Source of the DNA: Stenopsyche tienmushanensis
Lineage: Eukaryota > Arthropoda > Insecta > Trichoptera > Stenopsychidae
Assembly: GCA_008973525.1 (NCBI GenBank)
Contig: WACJ01000410.1
Coordinates: forward strand, 156,784-220,783
DNA: 64,000 nt
Direction of reading: 5' to 3'
Position numbers and translations under genes: made by a program. The notes beneath the pieces were generated by a model, which was not told where the DNA came from, made no database searches, and worked only from the letters and a program-made list of their open reading frames with translations. Within the stretch, counting starts at the first letter, position 1. Each line of letters begins with the position of its first letter. Below, in pieces: positions 50,001 to 61,100 of the stretch.

Positions 50001-50324
50001 CAACCAGGCTTAAATGATAATACCCGATTGCACAACGATGGTTTGATTTTACTAATGACTTCAGCACATTTTTATACAATTTGTAGAATATTTGCTTTTT
50101 AGAAACTTCTCAATAGTTCCTACCATTTTTTAATACTCGCCTATAAAACTTACATATTATTTCAATACATCATCGATTATTGAACTTCAAGTTCATATTA
50201 AATGAGCAACTCTTATTTTCTATTGGTAATCAAAGACGCATACCTCCTGAAATGTGTCACCATACAAACTTAATGGGATGATTCTTATAAGTGACTGGTA
50301 TATTTTTAGGTAACGCAGTCATGC
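47013..50324. other. Gene-free sequence
   Basis: AT-rich with a balanced island at about 48560-49030. The part at 49590-49880 looks faintly coding on the minus strand (KMDEDQIADDEGG) but has stops and no recognised identity. Confidence 0.3.
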
Positions 50325-50483
50325 ATGCAAGCCAAAAATCATAAAAAAGAAGAAAACACAGATATTGAATCTTTATGAATTGAGAATAACAACAACGAAA
50401 AGACCTCCGGCATCCAGCCAACTATTATACAAGCTACTATCAACGCCGCATCTACATCTCATGTTGACAACACCGGATATTAA
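50325..50483 (+). pseudogene. Possible BED-finger / hAT transposase N-terminal fragment
   Basis: A 53-codon frame with one internal TGA reads MQAKNHKKEENTDIES, then KTSGIQPTIIQATINAAST. The H-MQAKH type end of a BED zinc finger followed by QPTI-x-x-A is common in hAT (ZBED-like) transposases. The zinc ligands upstream are not clear, so this is tentative. Confidence 0.3.
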
Positions 50484-52061
50484 AAAGTGATAAATCCTTC
50501 TATCTCTAGATAAATATTAGCACCATTGTATATCTTTTATTCTAATGCAAGCGAACATTTTGAAATAATGCGTAAATCTCAAATATTCATATAAACAGAA
50601 TGCGTTTTTATAGAAAATAGATTTAATTCAGCTACAATCAATTTAACTTTAAGATCTTAATTTTCATCTAGCAATATTAATATTTTATGTTGCAATTTAT
50701 TACAGATCAATAGATTTGAAGCATTTGGCATATAGCGAAGTGAACGAATCAAAGGTATATAGGGCATTAGACATTTTTTCACGTCTTTTCCCAATTTCTT
50801 CAAAAAAACCCCTACGATCTTATTGAGAGATATGTTCAGTTTTATAAAGATCACTCAGAATAATCAGTTTTAACCGTCAAAAAATATTGGTAGTATATTT
50901 AAAATATTAAATGTTTGATATATATTGATGATTGTACATTCAGCGCATATCGCGAGCTCAGTAGGTAGATACATCCCTATAATTAATTAATATATAAATC
51001 CTCTCCGGTTTCCTTTTGATGATATCGTACACAGAATTGAATTATCATGGATACGGAGTGAATCGTAATACAATTTTGCCAATCTGAAACCATACAGAAC
51101 AAATGTTTCCCAGCAATCAGACATAATATTGATTAAATAATAATTCCATCAACATCTGCCCGCTGGACCATTTAACAGCATCCCTTCCTGATTTCTTCCG
51201 ACTCTCTTTGCGCCCCCTCGAGCGAATGATGATCCTTAATGGATTCAGCCCGCATGATGATATGGGGAAGCCAACTAATAAATTCTTGTTCATGATAATA
51301 TAATCACGATCTCGCCGTGGTGTATGTGCACTCTGAGGCAATTTAGCATAAGTGAGGCATAACTCAGAGTTTATGCTCCCCTGCATTATACGGAGAATTA
51401 CTTTACATTATTTATGCCAACTACGATAGTGGCTCTTTAAGATGCATTGTGCTCTAAGATGAGCTTTTCTTCCTAATACTTACGGCAGCCGCTGAAAATG
51501 GTGTAATAAGTCCTTATCTTGACTCTTTTGCCACCTTTTTAAAAAAGTGTAAATCTTCAGATGCTAGACTGCAAGTCGCACAGGTGCCCATAATTTATTA
51601 GACCGCAGTCTGAAAGCGCACTATGAAAATGTGTGACCAATTTAACGACATTCTTATTGTCATAATTCAATGGTGGTGTTCAGCACTTTTGCATTTATAT
51701 CGAAATTTAGCTGAAATATAATTTTCAAGAACAATACAAAACTGTGGAATTTCGTATCAGAATTACATGCAAAATATGCAATTACTTTTGATGATCAAAA
51801 AAATATGATTTTATAATACAGTAAAAATCATATAGAAAAAAACCTGAACATCAAAATTCAAATCCGATTTTTTTAGTTTATAAAATCCGTTTACGCGATA
51901 TATTTCATAATCGCGTAAATGTGTTTATTCCCAATTGAAAATGATTTTGAATATCTTTCCTCGCCTGTAGAAAATGGAGATTCCATGATAATTTTATTGG
52001 ATTTAATAATGATATTCTTAATTTTGAATTATAAATTCACCTATTACAATCTCCTTATTCT

Positions 52062-52150
52062 ATACTATGTGGAAGACACCAGGAAATTACCACATAAAAT
52101 CCCCCATCCCCTAATGGAAGTTACCTACATCCGATCGACGGATATAACAA
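52062..52150 (+). repeat. Degenerate interspersed repeat, copy 3
   Basis: CTATGTGGAAGACACCAGGA, ACCACATAAAATCCCCCATC, CTAATGGAAGTTACCTACAT and CGGATATAAC. The same layout as copy 1, only about 180 bp left of copy 4. Confidence 0.35.
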
Positions 52151-52329
52151 GAAAGATCATAATATTGTATACGAAAGGCAGAATAGCTTAAAAATGCTAG
52201 CTATAATACTTATATTTATACCGATTTAAATTTTAATTATAGACATTGCTAAATAAAAGGGTGAAAAATTATATATCATACATTTTAACCACATATAGAC
52301 TACCCTCAAAATGAAATATAATTGATTGA

Positions 52330-52385
52330 ACTATCCCTTAAAAAATCTTCTATAGAAATCGCCTATTTTCAATAACATATATAGC
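52330..52385 (+). repeat. Degenerate interspersed repeat, copy 4
   Basis: CTATCCCTTAAAAAATCTTC, TATAGAAATCGCCTATTTTC and AATAACATATATAGCC. Best match to the inferred core (ATAGAAATCGCCTAT). Confidence 0.4.
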
Positions 52386-55300
52386 CATTTTTATAGATAA
52401 ATAAAATCTTGTGGGCCTAATTGAGTTATAACATGTCTTGCATTTCCCAAAAGGCCAATTTTTCAAAATGGCAAGTACTGCATTTATCTTTAATATAGAG
52501 GCAAGGTTGCTATTTTTCTCCGTTAGTATTGGTTCAAAATTTCCTTAAGATTCAACGAAGACAATAATAAGTCACCTTAAATAATAACGGACAATTTTAA
52601 AAGTAGATCAAAGGGAAAGTACATTTTTTATAACAGGCCTCCTTAATTCCTTAGCACAGCATTTATTTAGCGTATATTTTTAGAATTCCCGTGTTCTTCT
52701 TCCTGTTGCAATCGTTATTTATTCATAGAATCTCCATAAAAATCTTATTAAAAGTTATATTTTTTGCTAAGCCCTTAGGCTGACCCTTATTCGCTTACGT
52801 TTAACATTATTTAGGAGTTTTTTACACTTTTAATTTACGAGCCACAGCGTAAAACGAAACTTATTTGCTCCAGGGACAAAAGAAATTAAAAGTCGGCGGA
52901 AGACTTTTTCCTTCTCAATTTACACTTTTCGATTCCCAATTGTCAATTTAAACCATAGGAAAATACATCCGAAGAATAAATTGGATGCCATTCAACAGCG
53001 CATTAATTCTTCAACACCATCATTCGCAAAGTCGTTCGACGGTACATTCTCAAGAACGTAAAATTCTCTACATCTAGACCCCAATGTATAAATATGGTGT
53101 CACACAACATTTCAATTATCGAGCCTGAGGAATATTTTCGAGTATCAGCGGTATGCAAATGAAGTCAATAGTAGTCAAGCACACTTATTCAAATGGGCCA
53201 ATTCGGTTATCTAAGCAAAAAGTGGATACTGCGGACCCTCTTCAATCAAAGATTAAGGACTATGGGGAGGACTTTAGGATTTTGGGGTGTGATGAGAACG
53301 ATAGCCGTGAATATACTGTGACCCCGCCCCCGTGAATATTAAATCTGGAAGGGTAGATTGGTAACTCTATTATCTACATTTGAATACTAGAACAAGAGCT
53401 ATCCGAACAACAATTCCTTTTTGGCGACAGCTGTAGAGGCGATAAACTGCAATAGAACTATCCTGTTGAAGTCGAGAATGATTTTGTCTGAATGTAAATG
53501 ATAAATTTTGGAATATCATATTTTGATAAGCAAAAAATAGTATGAATCACAAAACAGACATTTTTGTCACATCATGAAATCTTTTAATGTCAAAGAGTGA
53601 CCAAATGGTAACGGTTAACATCGTAACATATTACATTCTTCACTCATCATTTTATCATTCAAATATTGGCTTATAAGGAGACGCAAGATATTGCATAAGT
53701 AATTCACAAGATTTTTAATACATTCATTTGAATTTTTCAAAAGAGAGATTTATTGGAGAACTCTTTAAATGTCTTTATATTAATGTATTCAATCTTCAAT
53801 GTTTATCAACATTTTGAAAATGATCTATTAACGGTCAGTTTGTACCGAGACGTGGTTCTGGAAACGAATATATTTGTAACCATTCGAAAATCTATTATCG
53901 GTTAGTAAAAAAAACATCATTGTATGTATGTGGTCCCGCGATTTATGATCGAACTAGTAACTCAATCATCTTGGGATCAATTTTACAAGAGATGTAACTG
54001 GCGACCACATTTGTAATCATGTATTTGCTATAAAAACCATGTCGAAATGATCCCATAAATGAGATTATAATTAATAATAAATATATGTTAAAAAATATTT
54101 ACACATGTTTTAAAAATACCTTTTGTGAAGATAAATGTGACCATATGGACACGTATATTTTTTTCCCAATATTTTAGGTTATTTTCATTTTTATCGTTCA
54201 ATGAAAATCTTTTTTTTTTATTGAAATAATTTCGTAAACTATTTAAGTATTTTCTTAGAATCTATTTAGCAATTTCGTTATAAATTGTATTAAATTCTCA
54301 GTCTTATTAAAAGACATTGAAAATGTATACTAGAGACCTGCAATTAAAGCATCAAGTGGCTCATTGTAACAACATTGTCGCTTATTAAAGCGTGAAAATC
54401 TTTTGAAGTATATTATGAACGATCTAATTATTACTTCAAAATGCAAAAGGAAGTTTGTTTTCAGATGCAGGAAGTACTTCTGAATAGACGTCGTTATAGC
54501 GAACGCCGTTATTGACGCAATTGTTATTAAACCGTCGGTGAGAAGGAAAGCCTTAATCGTCAAAAATAATATCTTGGCATCTTACGGAGAAGCATTTGCA
54601 TTTGTAAAATGGACTAATTGGGTTAGGATCTTCAAATCTGCGCCAGTTAAGTTTAAATTGATTTAAAAATAATGTTTTTAATACATGTTTTGTAATGTAG
54701 TTTTGGAGGATGGGGCTACGTTTCTTCAGCTTAGCCTGGAAATAATCGTTCAATCAGAACTTTTAAGTCCAAACGGTCTATCACGTTTGAGGCTGGAGAA
54801 TGACTTAAGTTTTATATTTTAAGAGCAGAAGTAGAGCTTTGTGCGCTAATGCAATTTAAAGCAGTTTGAATCGAATTACGTCCTTTTAGAAATGAATTTT
54901 CAGTCAGAAAAATATAAAATCGTTGAGAATAATACTGATATTTCAATGCTCGTAATTTGATACAAAGTTGTGTATTATAAAATTCAGAAGTATAATAATT
55001 TTTACTACGTCGTGAATGCTTTCAGTTATTTTTTATTTTACTAAACCATCGAATGACTTTTTCATATTTAAATGACATAAATCCTATTTTAGCTTACAAT
55101 ATTCCCTTGAATATTGGATTTTAAAACTCTTAAGAACAAAGAATTAAATTTATATTCTGAAAGACAAGCAAATGCTTGAGGCTAGAGCACTTTAGTTGTC
55201 AATCTTATATCTAATATATAAAAATAAGTTGCGTTTCCCGTCTAATGCTCGGGCGAAATGGGTTGATATGCGCGTTCATCGGATTGAGACAAAACTTGGT

Positions 55301-56019
55301 CCACTTATTGCCAAGGGATCAGGGGGTGACATAGGCATAGTACAATTAACTTACAGTAGATTTTTAATTCAAAACTTAATGTGTGAAAGTTGTTGATTCT
55401 GACGTATTTGAGATTATGCGTTGCTAAGGCGTTGCTAAGGCTATAGGTATATAGTACCTACAAGTTGCAGTAGGAGGCGTCGTGTCGTCGTCACATACAA
55501 CACATACGTCAAACGTCAATGTCATTTGCAGGTTATCCATCGGCGTGAGTCAAATTATATCCAAATTATTTATCGCAAGCACTTTTAAAATGCTTCATTT
55601 CATTCATCGCTTATTCACGTACGTAACAATCGAAAAAATACGTTTGAGTGCTATCCGATCAAAATCAGACGACCAACGTGCAACGAGAATCGAAAGTACA
55701 TGTTGATTTGAATATTGCTGCATTTCAATATGATATTCATTACGATTACAGTTTGCATCCCAGTGTAAAATGGATAAAGGTTAAATCCTGTTAACGGGGG
55801 ACAAATTTATTGTCAAATTGAAAACGCCTTCATTTCGACACAATGAAAACAAACAAACCTAACCTAACCAGATTTGAATTTAAATTTAATTTAAAAAATA
55901 AAAACAAGAAACAAATGAATAATTATTTTATTTAATAACAATATGTTGACGTTGAAATCAACAATATATGGATCTTCTTTTTCATCGAAAACATTCAAAG
56001 CTCATACCAACGTCGGATA

Positions 56020-56472
56020 TTGTCGTGCAAATTGTACATGCAAATAGGCAGTGATATGGCAGTAGTCAGTATTGAAAGACTTGATGCGCGCAACGATCGA
56101 GTTCAAACTCAATTTCAAACAGGTAGATATATCAGCAGTGACGAGGCTCTTTGGCCTATTTTGAGCTTCCTAATTCACAGAAGCAATCCGAATGTTGTTC
56201 ATCTCAGTGTTCATCTCGAAAATGGACAAAGGCAGACACTGCAAGAAATGTTGCTGCTGAACCAACACTTGCGCTGTGTGAAGAAGATGTATTTGCAGAG
56301 ACATTATGGTACGCACAAGTTCCTAACTATTTTACATGAAATACTACATCCGAGAATTTTCAACGACGTAAGCAAGGGATGCGTGATGAAGGCTATCGAA
56401 ATCTGTATTCATCTGATGCATTGGGCCGTATTTACACATTACATCCAAATAAAGCCGAGTGTTACTATTTAA
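56020..56472 (+). pseudogene. Helitron polyprotein, segment between Rep and helicase
   Basis: Includes RDRVQ-type sequence, QTGRYISSDEALWPILSFLI and VVHLSVHLENGQRQT. The G-RYI-S-x-EA-W-x-IL-F-x-x-H ... VV-L-VHLENGQ pattern belongs to the region upstream of the PIF1-like helicase in animal Helitrons. Sequence in other frames to about 56600 continues the same protein (a YTLHPNKAECYYLRMLLVNV-like piece), so several frameshifts are present. Confidence 0.75.
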
Positions 56473-56703
56473 GAATGCTTTTGGTTAATGTCAAATGTCA
56501 TACTTCATTGAGAAAGGTCGAACGGAAATTAGAATATTACTCGCCATCATTTTAACCACATGTCCGTCACCCAACCCGAAAGATTTGTGGTAAAAATTCA
56601 GAGAGGATTTGAGCGAAGACATTTTACACACCGTTAGCAATGACAATTCAATTGAGTTTTCGGACAATATTTTCAATCAAGCTCTGATCGAAATCGAAGA
56701 CAT

Positions 56704-57138
56704 TTGCTTAACCATCAATATCAAAGAATTCATTCAACAAGAATTCGTTCTGCACTTGAACAGCAGTACGATGCTAATGATTTGGATGCATTTGTCGAAG
56801 CAAACGAACAACTTTTGCTTGCGGAACAAAAATTGACCTACGATACAATTACAAATGATCTGTTCTTCCTTGATGCGCCCGGCGGTACTGGAAAAACGTA
56901 TCTCATCACTTTACTATTGGCTCACATTCGATCTCAAAATAGAATTGCGTTAGCTCTTGCTTCATTAGGTATTGCGGCAACATTATTAGATGGTGGACGA
57001 ACAGCGCATTCGGCATTCAAATTGCCATTAGATATGCATTTATTGGAAGCTCTGACATGTAACATTCCTAAAGTTTCTGACATAGCTAAAGTTTTGAAAA
57101 TTTGCAAGGGGATTATCTGGGACGAATGCAATGCTTGA
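56704..57138 (+). pseudogene. Helitron PIF1-type helicase, N-terminal half
   Basis: Open for 144 codons. Walker A is DAPGGTGKTYL (about 56871-56903), then RIALALASLGIAATLLDGGR, TAHSAFKLPLD and the Walker B type motif IIWDEC (about 57112-57129). This is the ATP-binding half of the superfamily 1 helicase that unwinds DNA during rolling-circle transposition. The frame ends at a TGA just after WDEC, where a short deletion removed residues normally following DE(C/A). Confidence 0.85.
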
Positions 57139-58010
57139 TCGAACTCTTAAAGACTTACGATCAAATGCAAAACCGTTTGGTGGCGCTCTAATTTTATTAT
57201 GTGGCGACTTTCGACAACCTCTTCCAGTGATGCTTTCATCGACACCAGCTGATTCTTGACTCAAAGCATCGCATCTTTGGAGAGACGTGCGAAAACTGAC
57301 ATTAAAGAAAAATATGCGCGTACATTTGTAGCGTGATGCGTCGGCAGCCACATTTTTAAAACGACTATTGAACATTGGTGAAGGAAAAGTGCATGTTGAT
57401 GCTACCAAGTTTATTTCATTTCCATCGAACTTTTGCGTTGTTGTGCCATCCATCGATTTACTCATTCAGAAAGTTTTTCCGCAGATTTTTAGTAATTATA
57501 AAAATCATTATTGGCTTTGCGAACATGCTATTTTGGCAGCAGAAAACACCGACGTCAATACAATCAACCACACAATACAATAACAAATTGCAAATTATTC
57601 TGTTACCTACAAATCGATTGATAGCGCCATGAATGCAGACCAAGTTACTAACTATCCAATCGAGTTTTTAAATTCGTCAGATCTTCCTGATGTGCCACCT
57701 TACAAATTGGAACAAGACTCACTATGAAGAAATTGATGCCGAATATCATCGAAACAACTATATATTCTTAATGGAAAGTCGAAAGGAGAAGATGTGCTCA
57801 TTCCCACCGACGTGCAATTTGATAAGAGACGACTGCAGCTCCCCGTTGGACTTGCATTCTCAATGACCATCAACAAGGCACTTCAAGTGTGCGGAAAAAT
57901 CTAGAAAATCCACGTTGGACAGCCGAGAAATTTATTTGTATTTGTTAAAGACAGAAAAGCCAAAACTATTCTCTACCCTAAAGCACTTAGCAGAACAATT
58001 AAGTAAGCAA
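57131..58010 (+). pseudogene. Helitron PIF1-type helicase, C-terminal half, broken
   Basis: Continues the helicase: [25 protein letters not shown] (motif III type GDFRQ), LWRDVRKLTLKKNMRV, FPQIFSNYKNHYWLCEHAIL, LPVGLAFSMTINKALQVCG (SMTINKAQG-like motif V) and NLFVFVKDRKAKTILYPKAL near the C-terminus. At least four stops or frameshifts interrupt it (for example TGA near 57257, TAG near 57329, TAA near 57581), so no working helicase is encoded. Confidence 0.8.
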
Positions 58011-58190
58011 AATGTATGCTTTTAATATTTTTTTCTTTATATATCATTCAATATCAATAAATGTATTAATTGTCGGAAAACATATCATTATTCATATCAT
58101 TGCTAATTAAACAAGATAACTCTTTCAAATTTCAAATGGTATTTTTAGAACTATTTCTTCTGTGGCAGCAACGCGCCGGGTACCAGCTAG

Positions 58191-61100
58191 TAGCATATAT
58201 TAATATGTGATACATAAACTAAAACCAATTTAAATTAAATTAATGTTTAGATAAATCGTTTACTACATAGTTTCTAATAAATTGAACAATTTTTATACAT
58301 ATTATTTGAAAAATTGGTCCAAATACCATCGAACTGATATTTCCTACAACTATACTTGAGAATCATTGCATTAAATTAAGGCATGTGTGGGATTTCAACC
58401 CTAATATAACATGACGGATGTTTAATAATATGAAATGATAAATATAAATAGCGGATAAGGATCAACCCTTATAAATATCGTTGCTCAAAGAAGGTCATTT
58501 TTTACGTAGTGCTATTTGTGGAAGACGTAGTTCAATGTATTTCGTACACATTTTTATCTAATATGAAAAAGAAATCGTATATCTTTTTATAATAGAATTC
58601 TAAAAAAATAATACAACAACCAATCAAATCCCATAAAAGAAATGTTAATACATAACAGATATAACTAAGGATGTTGACGACATAAAGTTAAAATTACGAG
58701 AAAATGGTGTACTAGACTCCTTGTTCTCAGAAAAATCTTATTCAATGGCAAAGAGTAAGTAGTATAAAAATAAACGTAAAATATCGAAAATATGAATTTA
58801 TCCCCATAATCTGGATTTAAACACTTTTTTTATAATAAGAGTTCAATAACTGGCCACTATATGAATATTTAGACATTTTTAAAAATATTAATAGTTCTAA
58901 ACAGGAACACTTGTGTATATATATCGCCATTTCAAATAAAATAATTTGAATTCATATTGAATATTTTTGCATTTATGCATCTTTCTTAATGTTTTTGTTT
59001 GCTTATTGATGTTCATCGATATTCTATCAAAACAGTATTTGGAGTACTAAACCAATGATATACGAGACCCTTTAAGAGGCTCACAAAATATCTTTTTATA
59101 GTAAATTTTTAAAAAAATGAAATCAGTCAGGATTAATAAAGTAATTGGATTTTAGTGAGAGTGCAAATCATATTGCATAACATTTTTATATGAGAAGTGG
59201 ATGTTGATTATGTTAATTTCAATGATCTAACAAGCAGTAAATTAAATTTATAACCAATTTTAATGCTTATTGAATTTCAATCAGCAAATTTCTAATGTAT
59301 AAGCCAAATAATGACTATATCTTCTTGAGTCATATATTTAAACATGTGGCTTCATTGGATGCACATATGCACAAGAGCCTGCTTTTCATCCTTACTGAAG
59401 TTACTTAGAATTATTATATTTTACCTTTATTCATCAAAAACGTGCGGAATACAAATGAGGAAGGCGTCACATCAAAAATCTTTCCCTATAAAAGTCGCCT
59501 ATATTCGCTTATTTTTCTTCCTCTATGCCAAATACGAATTAAATTTAAATTTATAAATATGCTTATTTCTTAAATAATTTAGTAACACAAGGGCTATCGG
59601 TAATATTTCTGATATTACGATACAACGGAATAATCTTTCTATAAATAAATAGGTTACTAGGATGGAAATTCTTCAAACGATCAATACATTTTTAAATTCA
59701 CAACTACTTTGCTGGATGAGTGCTTCACAATGGATGGCAACCTCTTTGTGAAATGATAGATAGATAGCCCAAAATTTCCGGGGCCATCATTCCGCTACTT
59801 AATTCAATAACAAGTCAGTCATTTGACCCAAGTGCAATTGTAGCCGCTATGTTTTGCAGACTGTTTCCATGAATAAATGATATATCAAGGTTTTTGTTCA
59901 TTCGGTTATGCCTTCGCCCCGGGTCGGGAAATACCCAGTTTTGGGGGCAAAACATTGCCACGCTTGAAAGTCTTCACCCAACCCATCGCCCAAGCCGGCC
60001 AAGCTGGTGATATTACGTAACTTTGGTCATTATTCCTATGTAGAGATTACTCCGCCAGACTTTCAAAAGGTTCTTTGATCTTCGTCGCTTAACACATGGA
60101 CCACATTTGCGGTTCGAGTCCTGATATTATTACTCTATATGGCTTTTAAATTATTGTGCAGCAATTTCGAAGCGAATTAAACTTTGTCTACATATGTTTA
60201 ATCCCTGACTTTGTACGCGTTTTGATATTACAATTAGACTAATTGCATTTCCCTTTCGCAGTCATAAAACTTTCCTAAATTATGTAGTCCGTTTTATTGA
60301 ATTTGTCGCCAACCATTTAAAAACAATATACAATAAATATGAATAAATCTTTAATATTCAATGAACAAACTTTTGATGCAAGACCCAACTATATGCACAA
60401 TAATCGAGACGATCGATGCATTCATTGATGCGATATTTTTTCCCGAAACCCGAACCTTTATAATGACATTCCCGAATCTAAACTACAATACCAACACTTT
60501 ATATTTGCATATTCTTAATCATCCGTAATGGATTGATTATATAGCATTGAATCATTAATAAATATATATACTTATTATGACCCGAACGATCCCATGAATC
60601 TCATACTGATTCAAATACACCAAAGATAAAAAGGGGTGACCGTTTGATATCATAAGTAATTATTATTGAGGAATTCCGTTTTAATATTTCCTTTTGAAAA
60701 TTGAAGATTGCTATAAATTGAAAACGAATAGAGGGAGCTATTTTTTTAAAAATTCAAATAGAGAAGTATTTTTCCTGTTTATTCTTCTTAATTTGGTTTG
60801 TATTGATTAAACTTATAATACAGGCAGATGTTAAAAGTTCATGTAAAAGAGAATGAAATATTGAAGTAATTTAGCTCTTTTAAAAACTCACTTAACTTGA
60901 TTGATGGCCACCCTTTAATGATATTCAGCACTTTTCGCGGAAAAACTCACCTCGAAATCAAAGCCTTAACCGCTTTTTTTAAGAGTATCGATCTTTTCGC
61001 AGTGGTTGTTAGCGCACTTGTCTAAAGAGGGTTGTTATCTTATCCTTAAGGGAAACGTATCCCGGCCCACACATCCTGGAGGAGCATTAAATCAATTTTA

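Larger units (their letters stand above)
50484..55202. other. Gene-free sequence with islands
   Basis: Balanced islands at about 51130-51680 and 52600-53460. The latter contains an octamer-like TATGCAAAT (53153-53161) and a 60-codon frame of unknown identity (53153-53335). Copies of the degenerate repeat lie at 52062-52385. No gene supported. Confidence 0.3.
55203..58190 (+). mobile_element. Helitron, about 3 kb, both termini present
   Basis: The element starts TCTTATATCTAATATATAAA at 55203, a 5' end typical of arthropod Helitrons, and ends CAACGCGCCGGGTACCAGCTAG at 58190, matching the CTRR 3' rule. The flanks are A (55202) and T (58191), as expected for insertion between A and T without duplication. 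The inside holds a decayed Rep-helicase polyprotein in several frames. At about 3 kb it is shorter than a full autonomous Helitron, mainly through loss of the N-terminal Rep region. Confidence 0.85.

Noticed and set aside
55857..55868. CCTAACCTAACC, the insect telomere repeat motif
   Set aside because: Only two units, inside a Helitron; not an interstitial telomere array.
60090..60121. B-box GGTTCGAGTCC suggesting a tRNA gene
   Set aside because: No paired acceptor, D or anticodon arms and no A-box at the right distance; at most an old SINE trace.
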